Shown in pieces: positions 18,439 through 26,688 of a stretch of 64,000 bases of DNA (its first letter is position 1; each line of letters starts with the position of its first letter). The notes under the pieces were generated by a model. It worked only from the letters and a program-made list of their open reading frames with translations. It did no database searches and had not been told where the DNA came from. The position numbers were made by a program, and so were the translations under genes. This stretch comes from Methylobacterium sp. NEAU K (GTDB taxonomy: Bacteria > Pseudomonadota > Alphaproteobacteria > Rhizobiales > Beijerinckiaceae). The DNA lies in assembly GCF_030700285.1 (NCBI RefSeq), contig NZ_JAUYZJ010000013.1:79835-143834 (forward strand). Direction: 5' to 3'.

Positions 18439-19809
18439 CTACAGCAGCGTCCCCCGCAGGATCAGCAATGCCACCGAAAAGTAGATGACCAACCCGGTGA
18501 CGTCGACCAGGGTCGCCACGAACGGGGCCGAGGCGGTGGCCGGATCGAAGCCGATCCGTTGCAGCAGGAACGGCAGCATCGAGCCGGACAGCGAGCCGAA
18601 GGTGACGATGCCGACGAGCGCCGCACCGACCGTGGCGGCGACCAGCGGCCAGTGCTCGCCGTAATCGTAGAGGCCGAACTTCTGCCAAGCCACGATCCGA
18701 ATCACCGCGATGATCCCGAGGATGCTCCCGAGGAAGATCCCGGTGGGCAGCTCGCGCAGCGCCACGCGCCACCAGTCACGCAGGCGGATCTGGTGCAGGG
18801 CCAGCGCCCGTATCAGCAGCGAGGTCGCCTGCGAGCCCGAATTGCCGCCCGAGCTCATGATCAGCGGGATGAACAGCGTCAGGACGATCGCCTTCTCCAA
18901 TTCGCCCTCGAAGCCCTGCATGGCCGAGGCGGTGAGCATCTCCGAGAGGAACAGCGCGCAGAGCCAGCCGGCGCGCTTCCGGATCATCGTGAAGAAGCCG
19001 ATATCCATGTAGGGCTCGGGCAGCGCCTCCATGCCGCCGAAGCGCTGCACGTCCTGCGTCTGCTTGTCGATCATCGCGTCGATCATATCGTCGACGGTGA
19101 CGATGCCGATCAGGTGCCCGACCGCGTCGACCACCGGCAGCGCCAGCAGATCGTATTTCGAGATCAGCCGGGCCGCCTCCTCGCGGCTGGCCGTGGGCGA
19201 GACGGCGAGCGGCCGCCGGCCCGGCGCGACGCTGAGCACGTTGTCGGTCGGGTTGCCCGAGATCAGCCGGCGCAGGGGCACCGCCTTGGTCAGCGCCCGG
19301 GTGCGCGGGTCGAGCACGAAGATCGCGTAGATGGTCTCGCGGGTCTTCTCGACGTGGCGGATGTGCTCCAGGGTTTGGCCCACCGTCCAGGTGCCGGGCA
19401 CGGTGACGAACTCGGTGGTCATCAGCGAGCCGACCGTCTCCTCGCCGTAGGCCGAGAGCCGGTCCACGGCACCGCGGGTCTCGGCATCGAGGCGCGCCCG
19501 CAGGTCTGAGCGGCCGGGCTCCTCGATCTCGCGGAACACGTCGGTGACCCGGTCGGCCGACATGCCCGACAGGTAGCTCGCGACGCGGTCGCGGGGCAGC
19601 ATCTCGATGATGTCGGCGGCGAGATCCAGTTCGGGCTGGTCCAGCACCTCGATCGCCCGCTCCACCGGCAGCCCGAGGATGATCGCGGCGGCGACTTCGG
19701 GGGCCTCGTCGTTCAGCGCCTCGACGATGTCGGGGGCGCGCTCGTCCGAGAGGCGTGCGGCCAGCACGGACGGGTCGACTCGCGTGTCGATGGCAGCGAT
19801 CTCATTCAT
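18439..19809 (-). CDS. mgtE: Magnesium transporter MgtE
   Basis: MgtE is a homodimeric inner-membrane magnesium channel gated by cytoplasmic magnesium. The order of domains is clear: an N-terminal helical superhelix (about residues 10-125, AADIIEMLPRDRVASYLSGM), two CBS motifs (about 125-250, GSLMTTEFVTV and DLLALPVVDAVGHLIGIVTVDD), a connecting helix, then five membrane segments. The signature SSGGNSGSQATSLLIRALAL sits in the second membrane helix. ATG at 19809 has GAGGCGAGG just upstream, and an earlier in-frame ATG is unlikely. The length of 456 residues is typical. It converges on the acyl-CoA ligase and diverges from the pqqA pair. Confidence 0.96.
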   Translation of the reverse strand: MNEIAAIDTRVDPSVLAARLSDERAPDIVEALNDEAPEVAAAIILGLPVERAIEVLDQPELDLAADIIEMLPRDRVASYLSGMSADRVTDVFREIEEPGRSDLRARLDAETRGAVDRLSAYGEETVGSLMTTEFVTVPGTWTVGQTLEHIRHVEKTRETIYAIFVLDPRTRALTKAVPLRRLISGNPTDNVLSVAPGRRPLAVSPTASREEAARLISKYDLLALPVVDAVGHLIGIVTVDDMIDAMIDKQTQDVQRFGGMEALPEPYMDIGFFTMIRKRAGWLCALFLSEMLTASAMQGFEGELEKAIVLTLFIPLIMSSGGNSGSQATSLLIRALALHQIRLRDWWRVALRELPTGIFLGSILGIIAVIRIVAWQKFGLYDYGEHWPLVAATVGAALVGIVTFGSLSGSMLPFLLQRIGFDPATASAPFVATLVDVTGLVIYFSVALLILRGTLL

Positions 19810-20246
19810 GGCCTCGCCTCGCGGTTTTCGAGACGACGCGCTGCCGGTCATTCTGGCTCAGGGCCGTGACCGGCCGCCGCATCGGCCCCCCGCGGCCGGG
19901 CCTCTCAGCGGCTCAGGCGGGACGACGGCGCGTGGCAGGGCACGGCAGGCACGATCGGTCTGGCACGTCGCTTCGCTGGTCGATGCTGAAAGGGGGCGCG
20001 GTACGACCGGGTGGCAGCCCCGCGCGCGAGCCTCGTGCTCCCGCGAGCAAATTCCGTCAAGCTGAAACCCGTCCCGCTCCCGAGACTGTCGGGCGGTGTG
20101 ACCTGCCGGACGCTGAATCCGCGCGCGATGTCCCGCCCGGCGAACCGCCTTGGCGGGACCCTATGAGAAATATAAGTGTTGTGCTCGCTTGTATTGCGTC
20201 CAAGATATTGCCTATATGGCGTCCATCAGCAGCGAGGAGAAACGCC
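19810..20246. other. Divergent intergenic region between mgtE and pqqA
   Basis: About 437 bases with no supported gene. The part next to pqqA (20160-20220) is clearly more AT-rich and should contain the pqqA promoter. A short perfect GC-rich palindrome CCGCCTTGGCGG lies near 20144-20155. The part next to mgtE looks GC-rich and unremarkable. Confidence 0.6.
20189..20218 (+). promoter_or_regulatory. Candidate promoter for the pqqA pair
   Basis: TTGTAT (20189-20194) and TATATG (20213-20218) are separated by 18 bases in an AT-rich patch, 29 bases before the first pqqA start. Both hexamers deviate from consensus, so this is tentative. Confidence 0.3.
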
Positions 20247-20336
20247 ATGGCTTGGTCTGCCCCGATCGTGTCCGAGATCTGCGTCGGCATGGAAGTCACC
20301 AGCTACGAGTCGGCCGAGATCGACACGTTCAACTGA
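20247..20336 (+). CDS. pqqA: Coenzyme PQQ precursor peptide PqqA (copy 1)
   Basis: This 29-residue peptide is the ribosomal precursor of pyrroloquinoline quinone. It begins MAWSAPIVSEICVGMEVTSY and ends ESAEIDTFN. The conserved E-x3-Y core is Glu16 and Tyr20, the residues that PqqE cross-links and that become the PQQ skeleton. A ribosome site GAGGAG lies eight bases upstream of the ATG. It is far below usual gene-calling length but the match to the family is essentially complete. An almost identical second copy follows 79 bases downstream, differing at residue 7 only (Ile versus Val). No pqqB, C, D or E is nearby. Confidence 0.96.
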   Translation: MAWSAPIVSEICVGMEVTSYESAEIDTFN

Positions 20337-20415
20337 GTCGTCCACGTTTCCGGGCCTGAAGGCCTGGAATTGATGGTCAAAGATCCCACAACGTATCATT
20401 CAACCGGAGGAAATC

Positions 20416-20505
20416 ATGGCTTGGTCCGCTCCCGTCGTGTCCGAAATCTGTGTCGGCATGGAAGTCACCAGCTACGAGTCGGCTGAGATCGACACGTTCA
20501 ACTGA
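20416..20505 (+). CDS. pqqA: Coenzyme PQQ precursor peptide PqqA (copy 2)
   Basis: This is a second complete 29-residue PqqA with the same Glu16/Tyr20 core and a single Ile7Val change relative to copy 1. The two genes differ at several silent positions, so the duplication is not brand new and peptide sequence has been conserved. The ribosome site GGAGGA lies about five bases upstream of ATG and is stronger than that of copy 1. An intrinsic terminator follows 22 bases after the stop, so these two peptides form a self-contained transcript. Confidence 0.96.
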   Translation: MAWSAPVVSEICVGMEVTSYESAEIDTFN

Positions 20506-20527
20506 GACTTCGACACGACGTCGTTGG

Positions 20528-20560
20528 GCGCCGCTTCATCCGAAGCGGCGCTTTTCTTTT
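20528..20560 (+). terminator. Intrinsic terminator after the pqqA pair
   Basis: A perfect 10-bp stem, GCGCCGCTTC (20528-20537) with GAAGCGGCGC (20542-20551), has a four-base loop and is followed at once by TTTTCTTTT. This is the clearest rho-independent terminator in the window and argues that transcription does not continue into other pqq genes. Confidence 0.9.
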
Positions 20561-21148
20561 GTGGGTCGTGCAGGCGGCCGATCTTGAGCCCGGCGTCGCT
20601 CACGAAACGCGCCCCGTTGCCGACAGGGGCAGGCGCGCGGGGACGATTCCGGGTGGATAGCGTAACCGCTCCGGCTGGACGGTTCCGCCCTATTCGAGCC
20701 GCGCTACCCCCACGACGTGCTGGATCGAGCAGCAGGATGCAGCCTTCCGGGTGATCGCGCACGGCGCCGATCCGCTGCGCTTCGCCAAGGCCGTTGCATG
20801 CCGCGTCAGAGCCGGTGGGCGTGGTGCCGCATTGCGGGATCGACGCGCCGCCCTTTCGTCGGATCGGATGGGTCGAGGGCGCCGTCGAGATCCTGGGCCG
20901 GGACGCTGGGTAGTACCCCTGGGCTGTCCGCTCGATCGGCATGGACCGGCACGTTTCGCCGACAGGCTGGATGGGCCAGGCGTTCCCGATCGGTTGCCGC
21001 AGCCGCTACTTCCGACGGACCGAGCCAGGTGTCGCCGCGCGCGCCTTCGCCTACCGGGCAGGCGCAAGCCTCGGCCGCTAGCTGTCTGTGTGGAACCTGA
21101 GACCGGCGAACGCGCCGCTGGTGGCGTGGAAGGGCAGCGGATGGTTCC
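20561..21148. other. Long gap with a possible decayed coding remnant
   Basis: About 590 bases between the pqqA terminator and the end of the nucleoside transporter. Between roughly 20690 and 21080 the plus strand reads like coding sequence in pieces: CWIEQQDAAFRVIAHGADP in one frame, then VPHCGIDAPPFRRIGWVEG and MDRHVSPTGWMGQAFPIG in another. The frame changes and at least one in-frame TAG interrupts it (around 20910). I cannot name the protein. It may be a dead gene or chance codon bias in GC-rich DNA. No terminator, tRNA or repeat was seen. Confidence 0.35.
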
Positions 21149-22396
21149 TCACGCCACGAACAAGCCTGCGATCGCCGCACTCGTCAGGTTCGAGAGCGTC
21201 CCCGCCAGGATCGCCCGCAGCCCGTAGCGGGCGACCTCGGAGCGCCGCTCGGGGACGAGGCTCGAGAAGCTCGCGAGTTGGATCGCGATCGAGGCGAAGT
21301 TGGCGAAGCCGCACAGGGCAAAGCAGACGATGGCCTGCGTGCGTGGATCGAGGGTGCCGGCCTTCAGGGTCGGCGAGAGGTTGGCGTAGGCCAGGAATTC
21401 GTTGAAGGCGAGCTTCTGGCCGATCGCTCCGCCGACCAGGGCCGCGTGCTCCCAGGACACGCCGAGCATCCAGGCAAGCGGCCCGAGGGCCCAGCCGAGC
21501 ACGCCCTCGATCGAGGCGCCGGAATACCCCGCCAGTCCGCCGGCATATCCGACGACGCCGTCCGCCAGGGCGATGAGGCCCACGAAGGCGATCAGCATCG
21601 CGCCGACCGCGACCGCGACGGCGAGCCCCTTCTGCGTCCCGTCTGCCGCCGCCTCGATGACGTTGGCCGCCCGGGTCTCGCCGAACTCGACCCGGGTGGT
21701 GGCGATCCGGGTCGGCTGGGTCGAGGGCATCAGCATCTTGGCGTAGAGCAGGCCGCCCGGGATCGCCATCACCGAGGCCGCGAGCAGGTAGGTCATCGGT
21801 ACGCCGAGCGCCGCGTAGCCGGCCAGGATCGAGCCGGCCGTGGAGGAAGCGCCGCTCGACATCACGGCGAACAGTTCGGCCCCGGTGAGGTGAGCCAGGA
21901 ACGGACGCAAAGCCACCGCGATCTCGCTCTGGCCGATGGCGATGGTGATCACCGCCGAGAACGACTCGATCGGCGAAGTGCCGAGGATCCGCCGGAGCAC
22001 GGCGCCGAGGCTGCGGGCGAGCGCCTGCATGAGGCCGACATGGTAGAGCACCCCGATCAGGGCCGAGACGTACAGGATCTGCGGCAGCACCCGCAGCGCC
22101 AGGATGAAGCCCGAGCCGCCGAACAGCTCGAACATCTTCGGCTCGACGAGGCCGCCGAACAGGAACGCGGTGCCGCGGTCGCCGTAGGCGAGCACGGCCG
22201 CGACCGTGTCGGCAGCGACCTTCAGCGCGGCTTGCCCGGCCGGCAGGAACAGGACCAGCGCGCCGAGCCCGACCTGCAGCCCCAGCGCCGTGAGCACGAC
22301 CCTGGGGCGGATCGCCCGCCGGTTCGTGGAAAACAGGGCGGCGATTGCGAGCAGCAGGAACATGCTGAGGCCGGCATGGAGCAGTCGTTCGAGCAT
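21149..22396 (-). CDS. Concentrative nucleoside transporter (CNT/NupC family)
   Basis: This inner-membrane symporter imports nucleosides. The family's conserved segments are visible: ALIGVLYHVGLMQALARSLG, the GQSEIAVALRPFL loop, MSSGASSTAGSILAGYAALG and a C-terminal FALCGFANFASIAI stretch. About ten hydrophobic segments are present. The length of 415 residues is typical for NupC/NupX-type proteins. I chose ATG at 22396 (MLERLLHAG) over an upstream GTG because the first helix begins directly after it and GAGAG precedes it. The TetR gene ends 58 bases upstream on the same strand. Specificity (proton or sodium; purine or pyrimidine) cannot be decided. Confidence 0.9.
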   Translation of the reverse strand: MLERLLHAGLSMFLLLAIAALFSTNRRAIRPRVVLTALGLQVGLGALVLFLPAGQAALKVAADTVAAVLAYGDRGTAFLFGGLVEPKMFELFGGSGFILALRVLPQILYVSALIGVLYHVGLMQALARSLGAVLRRILGTSPIESFSAVITIAIGQSEIAVALRPFLAHLTGAELFAVMSSGASSTAGSILAGYAALGVPMTYLLAASVMAIPGGLLYAKMLMPSTQPTRIATTRVEFGETRAANVIEAAADGTQKGLAVAVAVGAMLIAFVGLIALADGVVGYAGGLAGYSGASIEGVLGWALGPLAWMLGVSWEHAALVGGAIGQKLAFNEFLAYANLSPTLKAGTLDPRTQAIVCFALCGFANFASIAIQLASFSSLVPERRSEVARYGLRAILAGTLSNLTSAAIAGLFVA

Positions 22397-22453
22397 CGGG
22401 TCTCTCGGGTCGAGTCTTGGCCGCACGCATGGAAGGTTCGGGCCAGCCGGGCA

Positions 22454-23089
22454 TCAGGCCGGGCGATCCGCCGCGAGATAGGGAGCGAACAGGTCGCTGA
22501 CCTGCGCGAAGCCCCAGTCGAGGTCGGCCTCGGTCAGTTCGGTCCCGCCCTGGAGGCGGTGGCTCATCCAGTGGCTCGACACGATCCAGGCATTGTCGAT
22601 GAGCCGCCCGAGGGCGTCCGGCTCGATCCGCAGCCGCCCCGCCCGGACGGCCGACTCGAACACGCCCCGGGCGAGGCCCTGGGTCCGCGCCCGCAGGGCA
22701 TGAATGCGGGGGCGCAGAGCCGGGGCGATCTCCACCATGGCGATGCCGTCGCGGTAGATGCAGCGGTAGCGCCAGATCAGGTCGAACCACGCCCGCTGAT
22801 AGCCGAGCAGGGCCTCCGGGGCGGCGGGATCCGCGGGCATGCGCCCGGCCACCCCCTCCGCTTCGGCCTCGAAGTCCGCGAACAGGGCCTCGACCAAGCC
22901 GCTCTTGCGCGGGAAGTGGTACTGGAGATTGCCCTCCCGGATCCCGGAGGCGGCGGCGATCTCCGCGGTCGTGACCCGGCCGAGGCCGCGGGCGTTGAAC
23001 AGCGCGAGGCTCTGCGCGACGATCCTTTCGCGCGTGGTCGGTGCCCCGTCCCCGTCGTCCAGCGCTATGCGCTTCCGGCCCCGCGCCAT
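22454..23089 (-). CDS. TetR/AcrR-family transcriptional regulator
   Basis: This is a one-component repressor. The N-terminal DNA-binding domain is clear (TRERIVAQSLALFNARGLGRVTTAEIAAASGIREGN then YHFPRKSGLVEALF, about residues 19-70), including the helix-turn-helix and the conserved LY/QYHF. The remaining about 140 residues form the variable ligand-binding domain. It is 211 residues long. It is divergent from an SDR-hydrolase-monooxygenase operon, and a 22-bp perfect palindrome lies 14 bases in front of its own start. It most likely represses that operon and itself, responding to a substrate or intermediate of the pathway. Confidence 0.92.
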   Translation of the reverse strand: MARGRKRIALDDGDGAPTTRERIVAQSLALFNARGLGRVTTAEIAAASGIREGNLQYHFPRKSGLVEALFADFEAEAEGVAGRMPADPAAPEALLGYQRAWFDLIWRYRCIYRDGIAMVEIAPALRPRIHALRARTQGLARGVFESAVRAGRLRIEPDALGRLIDNAWIVSSHWMSHRLQGGTELTEADLDWGFAQVSDLFAPYLAADRPA

Positions 23090-23102
23090 CGTCCCCCATC
23101 CC

Positions 23103-23124
23103 GTCTAGGGTGTTCACCCTAGAC
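23103..23124. promoter_or_regulatory. TetR operator palindrome
   Basis: This is a perfect inverted repeat with 10-bp arms GTCTAGGGTG and CACCCTAGAC around a two-base centre. It sits between the divergent TetR gene (start at 23089) and the SDR gene (start at 23193). Size, symmetry and location are those of a TetR-family operator. Confidence 0.8.
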
Positions 23125-23192
23125 AATACCCATGGCGGAGGCTATCCCTCGCCGGACGTCCGGGCATACCGGGCGCTCCTGGGGAGCGAGAC

Positions 23193-24044
23193 TTGGCACA
23201 GCGGTTCCAACTCGCGGGCGCGGTCGCGCTGATCACCGGCGCGGCGAGCGGCATCGGCGCCGCCCTGGCTGACGGGCTGGCCGCCAAGGGCTGCCGCCTG
23301 CTCCTTGTGGACCGCGACGCGACAGGGCTGGAAGCCACCGCCCGCAAGGTCCGCGCGCGCGGGGTCGCGGTCGAGACCCGGATCCTCGACCTCACGGACG
23401 CGGAAGCGATTCGCGCGCTCCCGGTCTGGGTCCAGGATCGGTTCGGGCGCCTCGACATTTTGATCAATAACGCCGGGGTGGCCCTCGGCGGTCGGTTCGA
23501 CGAGACGCATCTCGAAGACTTCGCGTGGCTGATGGACATCAACCTGCGCGCCGTCGTGCGGATGTGCCACGCCTTCCTGCCGATGCTGCGCGCCCGGCCG
23601 GCGGCACAGATCGTCAACCTGTCGAGCCTGTTCGGCCTGATCGCCCCGCCGGGCCAAGTCGCCTATAGCACCAGCAAGTTCGCTGTGCGCGGCTTCTCCG
23701 AGGCCCTGCGGCATGAATATGCCGGCACCGGGCTCGGGGTCACGGTGGTCCATCCCGGCGGCGTCGCCACCGCCATCTCCCGCAACGCCCGCGGCCGCCG
23801 CCCGCCCGCCGATCCGGAGGCGGCCGAACGCGCGCGGGTCGAGGACGAGAAGGCCCGCGAGGCCTTCGGCAGGCTCCTGACGCTGGCGCCCGACGAGGCG
23901 GCGGCTGCAATCGTAAGCGGCATCGAGGCCAGGTCGCCGCGCATTCTGATCGGCAAGGACGCGAAGAGCGCCGCCCTTATCCAGCGTCTGATGCCGACCG
24001 GCTACTGGAAGATGATCGTGCGCCTGTCCGGCGGAAAGCTCTGA
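23193..24044 (+). CDS. Short-chain dehydrogenase/reductase
   Basis: This is a classical SDR of 283 residues. The cofactor motif TGAASGIG is at about residues 13-20, NNAGVALGG at about 92, and the catalytic YSTSK at about 156 with the upstream catalytic Ser in VNLSSLFG. Asp at the end of beta-2 (LLVDRD) favours NAD over NADP. The start is TTG at 23193 with GGGGAG about seven bases upstream; no ATG nearby gives the complete first strand. It is the first gene of an operon with an ester hydrolase (one-base gap) and a Baeyer-Villiger monooxygenase. In that setting oxidation of a secondary alcohol to a ketone is the natural reading. Confidence 0.92.
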   Translation: MAQRFQLAGAVALITGAASGIGAALADGLAAKGCRLLLVDRDATGLEATARKVRARGVAVETRILDLTDAEAIRALPVWVQDRFGRLDILINNAGVALGGRFDETHLEDFAWLMDINLRAVVRMCHAFLPMLRARPAAQIVNLSSLFGLIAPPGQVAYSTSKFAVRGFSEALRHEYAGTGLGVTVVHPGGVATAISRNARGRRPPADPEAAERARVEDEKAREAFGRLLTLAPDEAAAAIVSGIEARSPRILIGKDAKSAALIQRLMPTGYWKMIVRLSGGKL

Positions 24045-24045
24045 G

Positions 24046-24954
24046 ATGGCGAGTCTGCGCGCGCATATCGGCGCCTACATGGTCCGAACCCGCGTCCGGG
24101 GCCCTCTGGCCCGCGCGCGGGACGCCGCCGCCTTCCGGCGGATCTTCGAGGCGCCCGCCTTCCCGGACCCCAAGGGCGTGACCTACGAGCGCGGCAGGGT
24201 CGGCGGCGTGCCGGGAGAATGGGTCCGGCCGAGATCGGATCCCGGACGGCGGATGCTCTACATCCACGGCGGCGGTTTCATCGCCTGCTCGCCGCGCACG
24301 CACCGGCCGGTGACCGGCGCCCTGGCGAGCCGCGGCTTCACGATCTTCGCCCCCGATTACCGGCTCGCCCCCGAGCATCCGTTTCCGGCAGCCGTGGAGG
24401 ACGTGGCGGCCGCCTGGGAGGCGTTCGGCGCGGAGGGGGCGGCCTGCGTGGCGGGCGAGTCGGCCGGCGGCAACCTGGCCCTGGTGCTGATGGGGGAGGC
24501 CCGGTCGCGCGGCCTGCCGATGCCCTGGGCCGCCGCGCTGTTCTCACCCGCCACCGATTTCGTCTCCGAGGACGGCTCGCGGGTCACGAATGCGTGGCGG
24601 GACGCGATGTTCGATCCCAAGGCACTCGCGGCGATCCGGCCGATGTATCTCGGGGGCGCCGACCCGGCCGATCCACGGATCTCGCCGATCTACGGCGACC
24701 CGACCGGCTTCCCGCCGCTGCTGTTCCATGTGGGCGAGCGCGAGGTGCTGCGCGACGATGCCGTCCGCATGGCCGAGCGCGCCCGCGCGGCCGGCGTCGA
24801 GACGGAGCTGAAGGTCTTTCCCGTCGTGTCCCACGCCTGGCAGTTCGCCGCCGGCGTGCTGCCGGAGGCGCGGACCTCGCTGGACGAGGCGGCGGCCTTC
24901 CTGAAGGCCCGTGCCCCGATGGCCCGCGCCGTGTCGGGGAACCGCGCGCGATGA
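24046..24954 (+). CDS. Alpha/beta hydrolase, hormone-sensitive-lipase family esterase
   Basis: This is a carboxylester hydrolase of the HSL (family IV) type. The oxyanion-hole motif HGGGF is at about residue 71, the nucleophile elbow GESAGG at about 138-143, and acid and histidine residues lie near the C-terminus (DAVRMAE region and SHAWQF). Its length of 302 residues fits. It sits between the SDR and the Baeyer-Villiger monooxygenase, and its stop overlaps the monooxygenase start in an ATGA junction. It would hydrolyse the ester or lactone that the monooxygenase forms. No signal peptide is visible, so it is probably cytoplasmic. Confidence 0.92.
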   Translation: MASLRAHIGAYMVRTRVRGPLARARDAAAFRRIFEAPAFPDPKGVTYERGRVGGVPGEWVRPRSDPGRRMLYIHGGGFIACSPRTHRPVTGALASRGFTIFAPDYRLAPEHPFPAAVEDVAAAWEAFGAEGAACVAGESAGGNLALVLMGEARSRGLPMPWAAALFSPATDFVSEDGSRVTNAWRDAMFDPKALAAIRPMYLGGADPADPRISPIYGDPTGFPPLLFHVGEREVLRDDAVRMAERARAAGVETELKVFPVVSHAWQFAAGVLPEARTSLDEAAAFLKARAPMARAVSGNRAR

Positions 24955-26435
24955 CGGCGACCACGCACGAGGCCGCCTCCGCCGCGGAGACGCTGGAGGT
25001 GCTGATCGTCGGCGCCGGCTTCTCCGGCCTCGCCATGGCGATCCGCTGCCGGCAGGCCGGGATCGGGCCGCTGCGGGTGATCGAGAAGGGCGAGAGCGTC
25101 GGCGGGACCTGGCGCGAGAACACCTATCCGGGGGCGGCCTGCGACGTGCCCTCGCACCTCTACTCCCTGTCCTTCGCCCCGAAGGCCGACTGGACGCGGA
25201 TGTACGCGCCCCAGCCGGAGATCCAGGCCTATCTGCGCGAGACCGCCGAGCGCCACGGGCTGATGCCCCTGATCCAGTTCGGCACGACATTCTCCGGAGC
25301 GCGCTGGGACGAGGCGCGGGCGCTGTGGCACGTGGAGACCGACCGTGGCCCGATCTCGGCGCGGGCGATCGTCTCCGGTATGGGCGGCCTGCACCACCCG
25401 GCCTATCCGGACATCCCCGGCCGCGCCTCCTTCGCGGGGCCGGCCTTCCATACGGCGGCCTGGGACCATGCGGTCGACCTCGCCGGCAAGCGCATCGGGG
25501 TGATCGGCACCGGGGCGAGCGCGGTCCAGGTCGTACCGGAGATCGCCAAGGTCGCCGGCCACCTCACGCTGTTCCAGCGCACACCGCCCTGGATCATGCC
25601 TAAGCACGACCACGCCATCGCGGAGGCCACCAAGGCGCGCTACCGGCGCGTGCCGCTGGCCCGGCGGATCGAGCGGGCGCGGCTGTTCTGGCTGCACGAG
25701 GTGCGCGCCTTCCTGGGCTTCACCAAGGTCTCGAAGCTGACCGGGCAAGCCGAAGCCCTGGCGCGCCGCCACCTGGCCAAGGCAGTGCCGGATCCGGCCC
25801 TGCGGGCGAAGCTGACGCCGGATTACCGCCTCGGCTGCAAGCGCGTGCTCATCTCTGACGACTATTACCCGGCCCTCCGGCGCCCGAACGTGACGCTCGA
25901 GACCGGCGCCATCGCCCGGATCACCGCGGACGGTGTGATCACCGAGGACGGAAGCGCGCACGATCTCGACGTGATCGTCTATGCAACCGGCTTCGACGTC
26001 ACAGCGAGCTTCGCCCGGATGAATCTGATCGGTCGCAGCGGCCAGTGCCTCGCCGATGCCTGGGTCGAGGGGATGGGGGCCTACCAGGGCATCACCGTCG
26101 CCGGCTTCCCGAATTATTTCATGCTGCTCGGACCCAATACCGGGCTGGGGCACAACTCGGTCATCTCGATGATCGAGGTGCAGGTGCGGCACGTGCTCGA
26201 CTGCCTGACGGCCCTGCGGCAGGGCGCCCGGGCGATCGAGGTCCGCCCGGAGGCGCAGGCGCGTTTCCTCGACCGGATCCGGGCCCGGATGGCCGACAGC
26301 ATCTGGCAGGCCGGCGGCTGCCGCAGCTGGTATCTCGACGAAGAGGGGCGCAACACGACGCTGTGGCCCGACTCGGTGGTGGCTTACCGCCGCAGCGCCC
26401 GGCGGGTGCGGATGGCCGATTACCGGTTGGGCTGA
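24951..26435 (+). CDS. Flavin-containing Baeyer-Villiger monooxygenase
   Basis: This 494-residue class B flavoprotein monooxygenase should insert oxygen beside a ketone carbonyl to give an ester or lactone, using NADPH and oxygen. It has the FAD motif VGAGFSGLAMA near residue 20, GGTWRENTYPGAACDVPSHLYS, the Baeyer-Villiger fingerprint FAGPAFHTAAWD (FxGxxxHxxxWD), the NADPH motif GVIGTGASAVQ, and the late ATGFD motif. ATG at 24951 overlaps the hydrolase stop; the long upstream frame is a shadow of the hydrolase. Homologues act on cyclic, aromatic or linear ketones, and which one is used here cannot be read. Confidence 0.93.
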   Translation: MTATTHEAASAAETLEVLIVGAGFSGLAMAIRCRQAGIGPLRVIEKGESVGGTWRENTYPGAACDVPSHLYSLSFAPKADWTRMYAPQPEIQAYLRETAERHGLMPLIQFGTTFSGARWDEARALWHVETDRGPISARAIVSGMGGLHHPAYPDIPGRASFAGPAFHTAAWDHAVDLAGKRIGVIGTGASAVQVVPEIAKVAGHLTLFQRTPPWIMPKHDHAIAEATKARYRRVPLARRIERARLFWLHEVRAFLGFTKVSKLTGQAEALARRHLAKAVPDPALRAKLTPDYRLGCKRVLISDDYYPALRRPNVTLETGAIARITADGVITEDGSAHDLDVIVYATGFDVTASFARMNLIGRSGQCLADAWVEGMGAYQGITVAGFPNYFMLLGPNTGLGHNSVISMIEVQVRHVLDCLTALRQGARAIEVRPEAQARFLDRIRARMADSIWQAGGCRSWYLDEEGRNTTLWPDSVVAYRRSARRVRMADYRLG

Positions 26436-26688
26436 AGCCAGGGCCGGGCGCGGCGGGCGATGCCGCCGGAGCCGGACGCCCGCTGACGCGGGGATCGGCC
26501 GGCGAATTCCGACGCTTTGCCTGTGAATTGCGGAGGGTGGTCCTGGTACCCCATGCAATGGACGGTGCGAAACCCGATCCGAAGATCGATAGTCCCGCCG
26601 ACATTTCCCCGCGCTAGCCACCCGAAGCAACCCGTTCGCGACGGAGGGTGTTGGACCGGATCGGGCGGCATCGTAAGGGCCAAACGCC

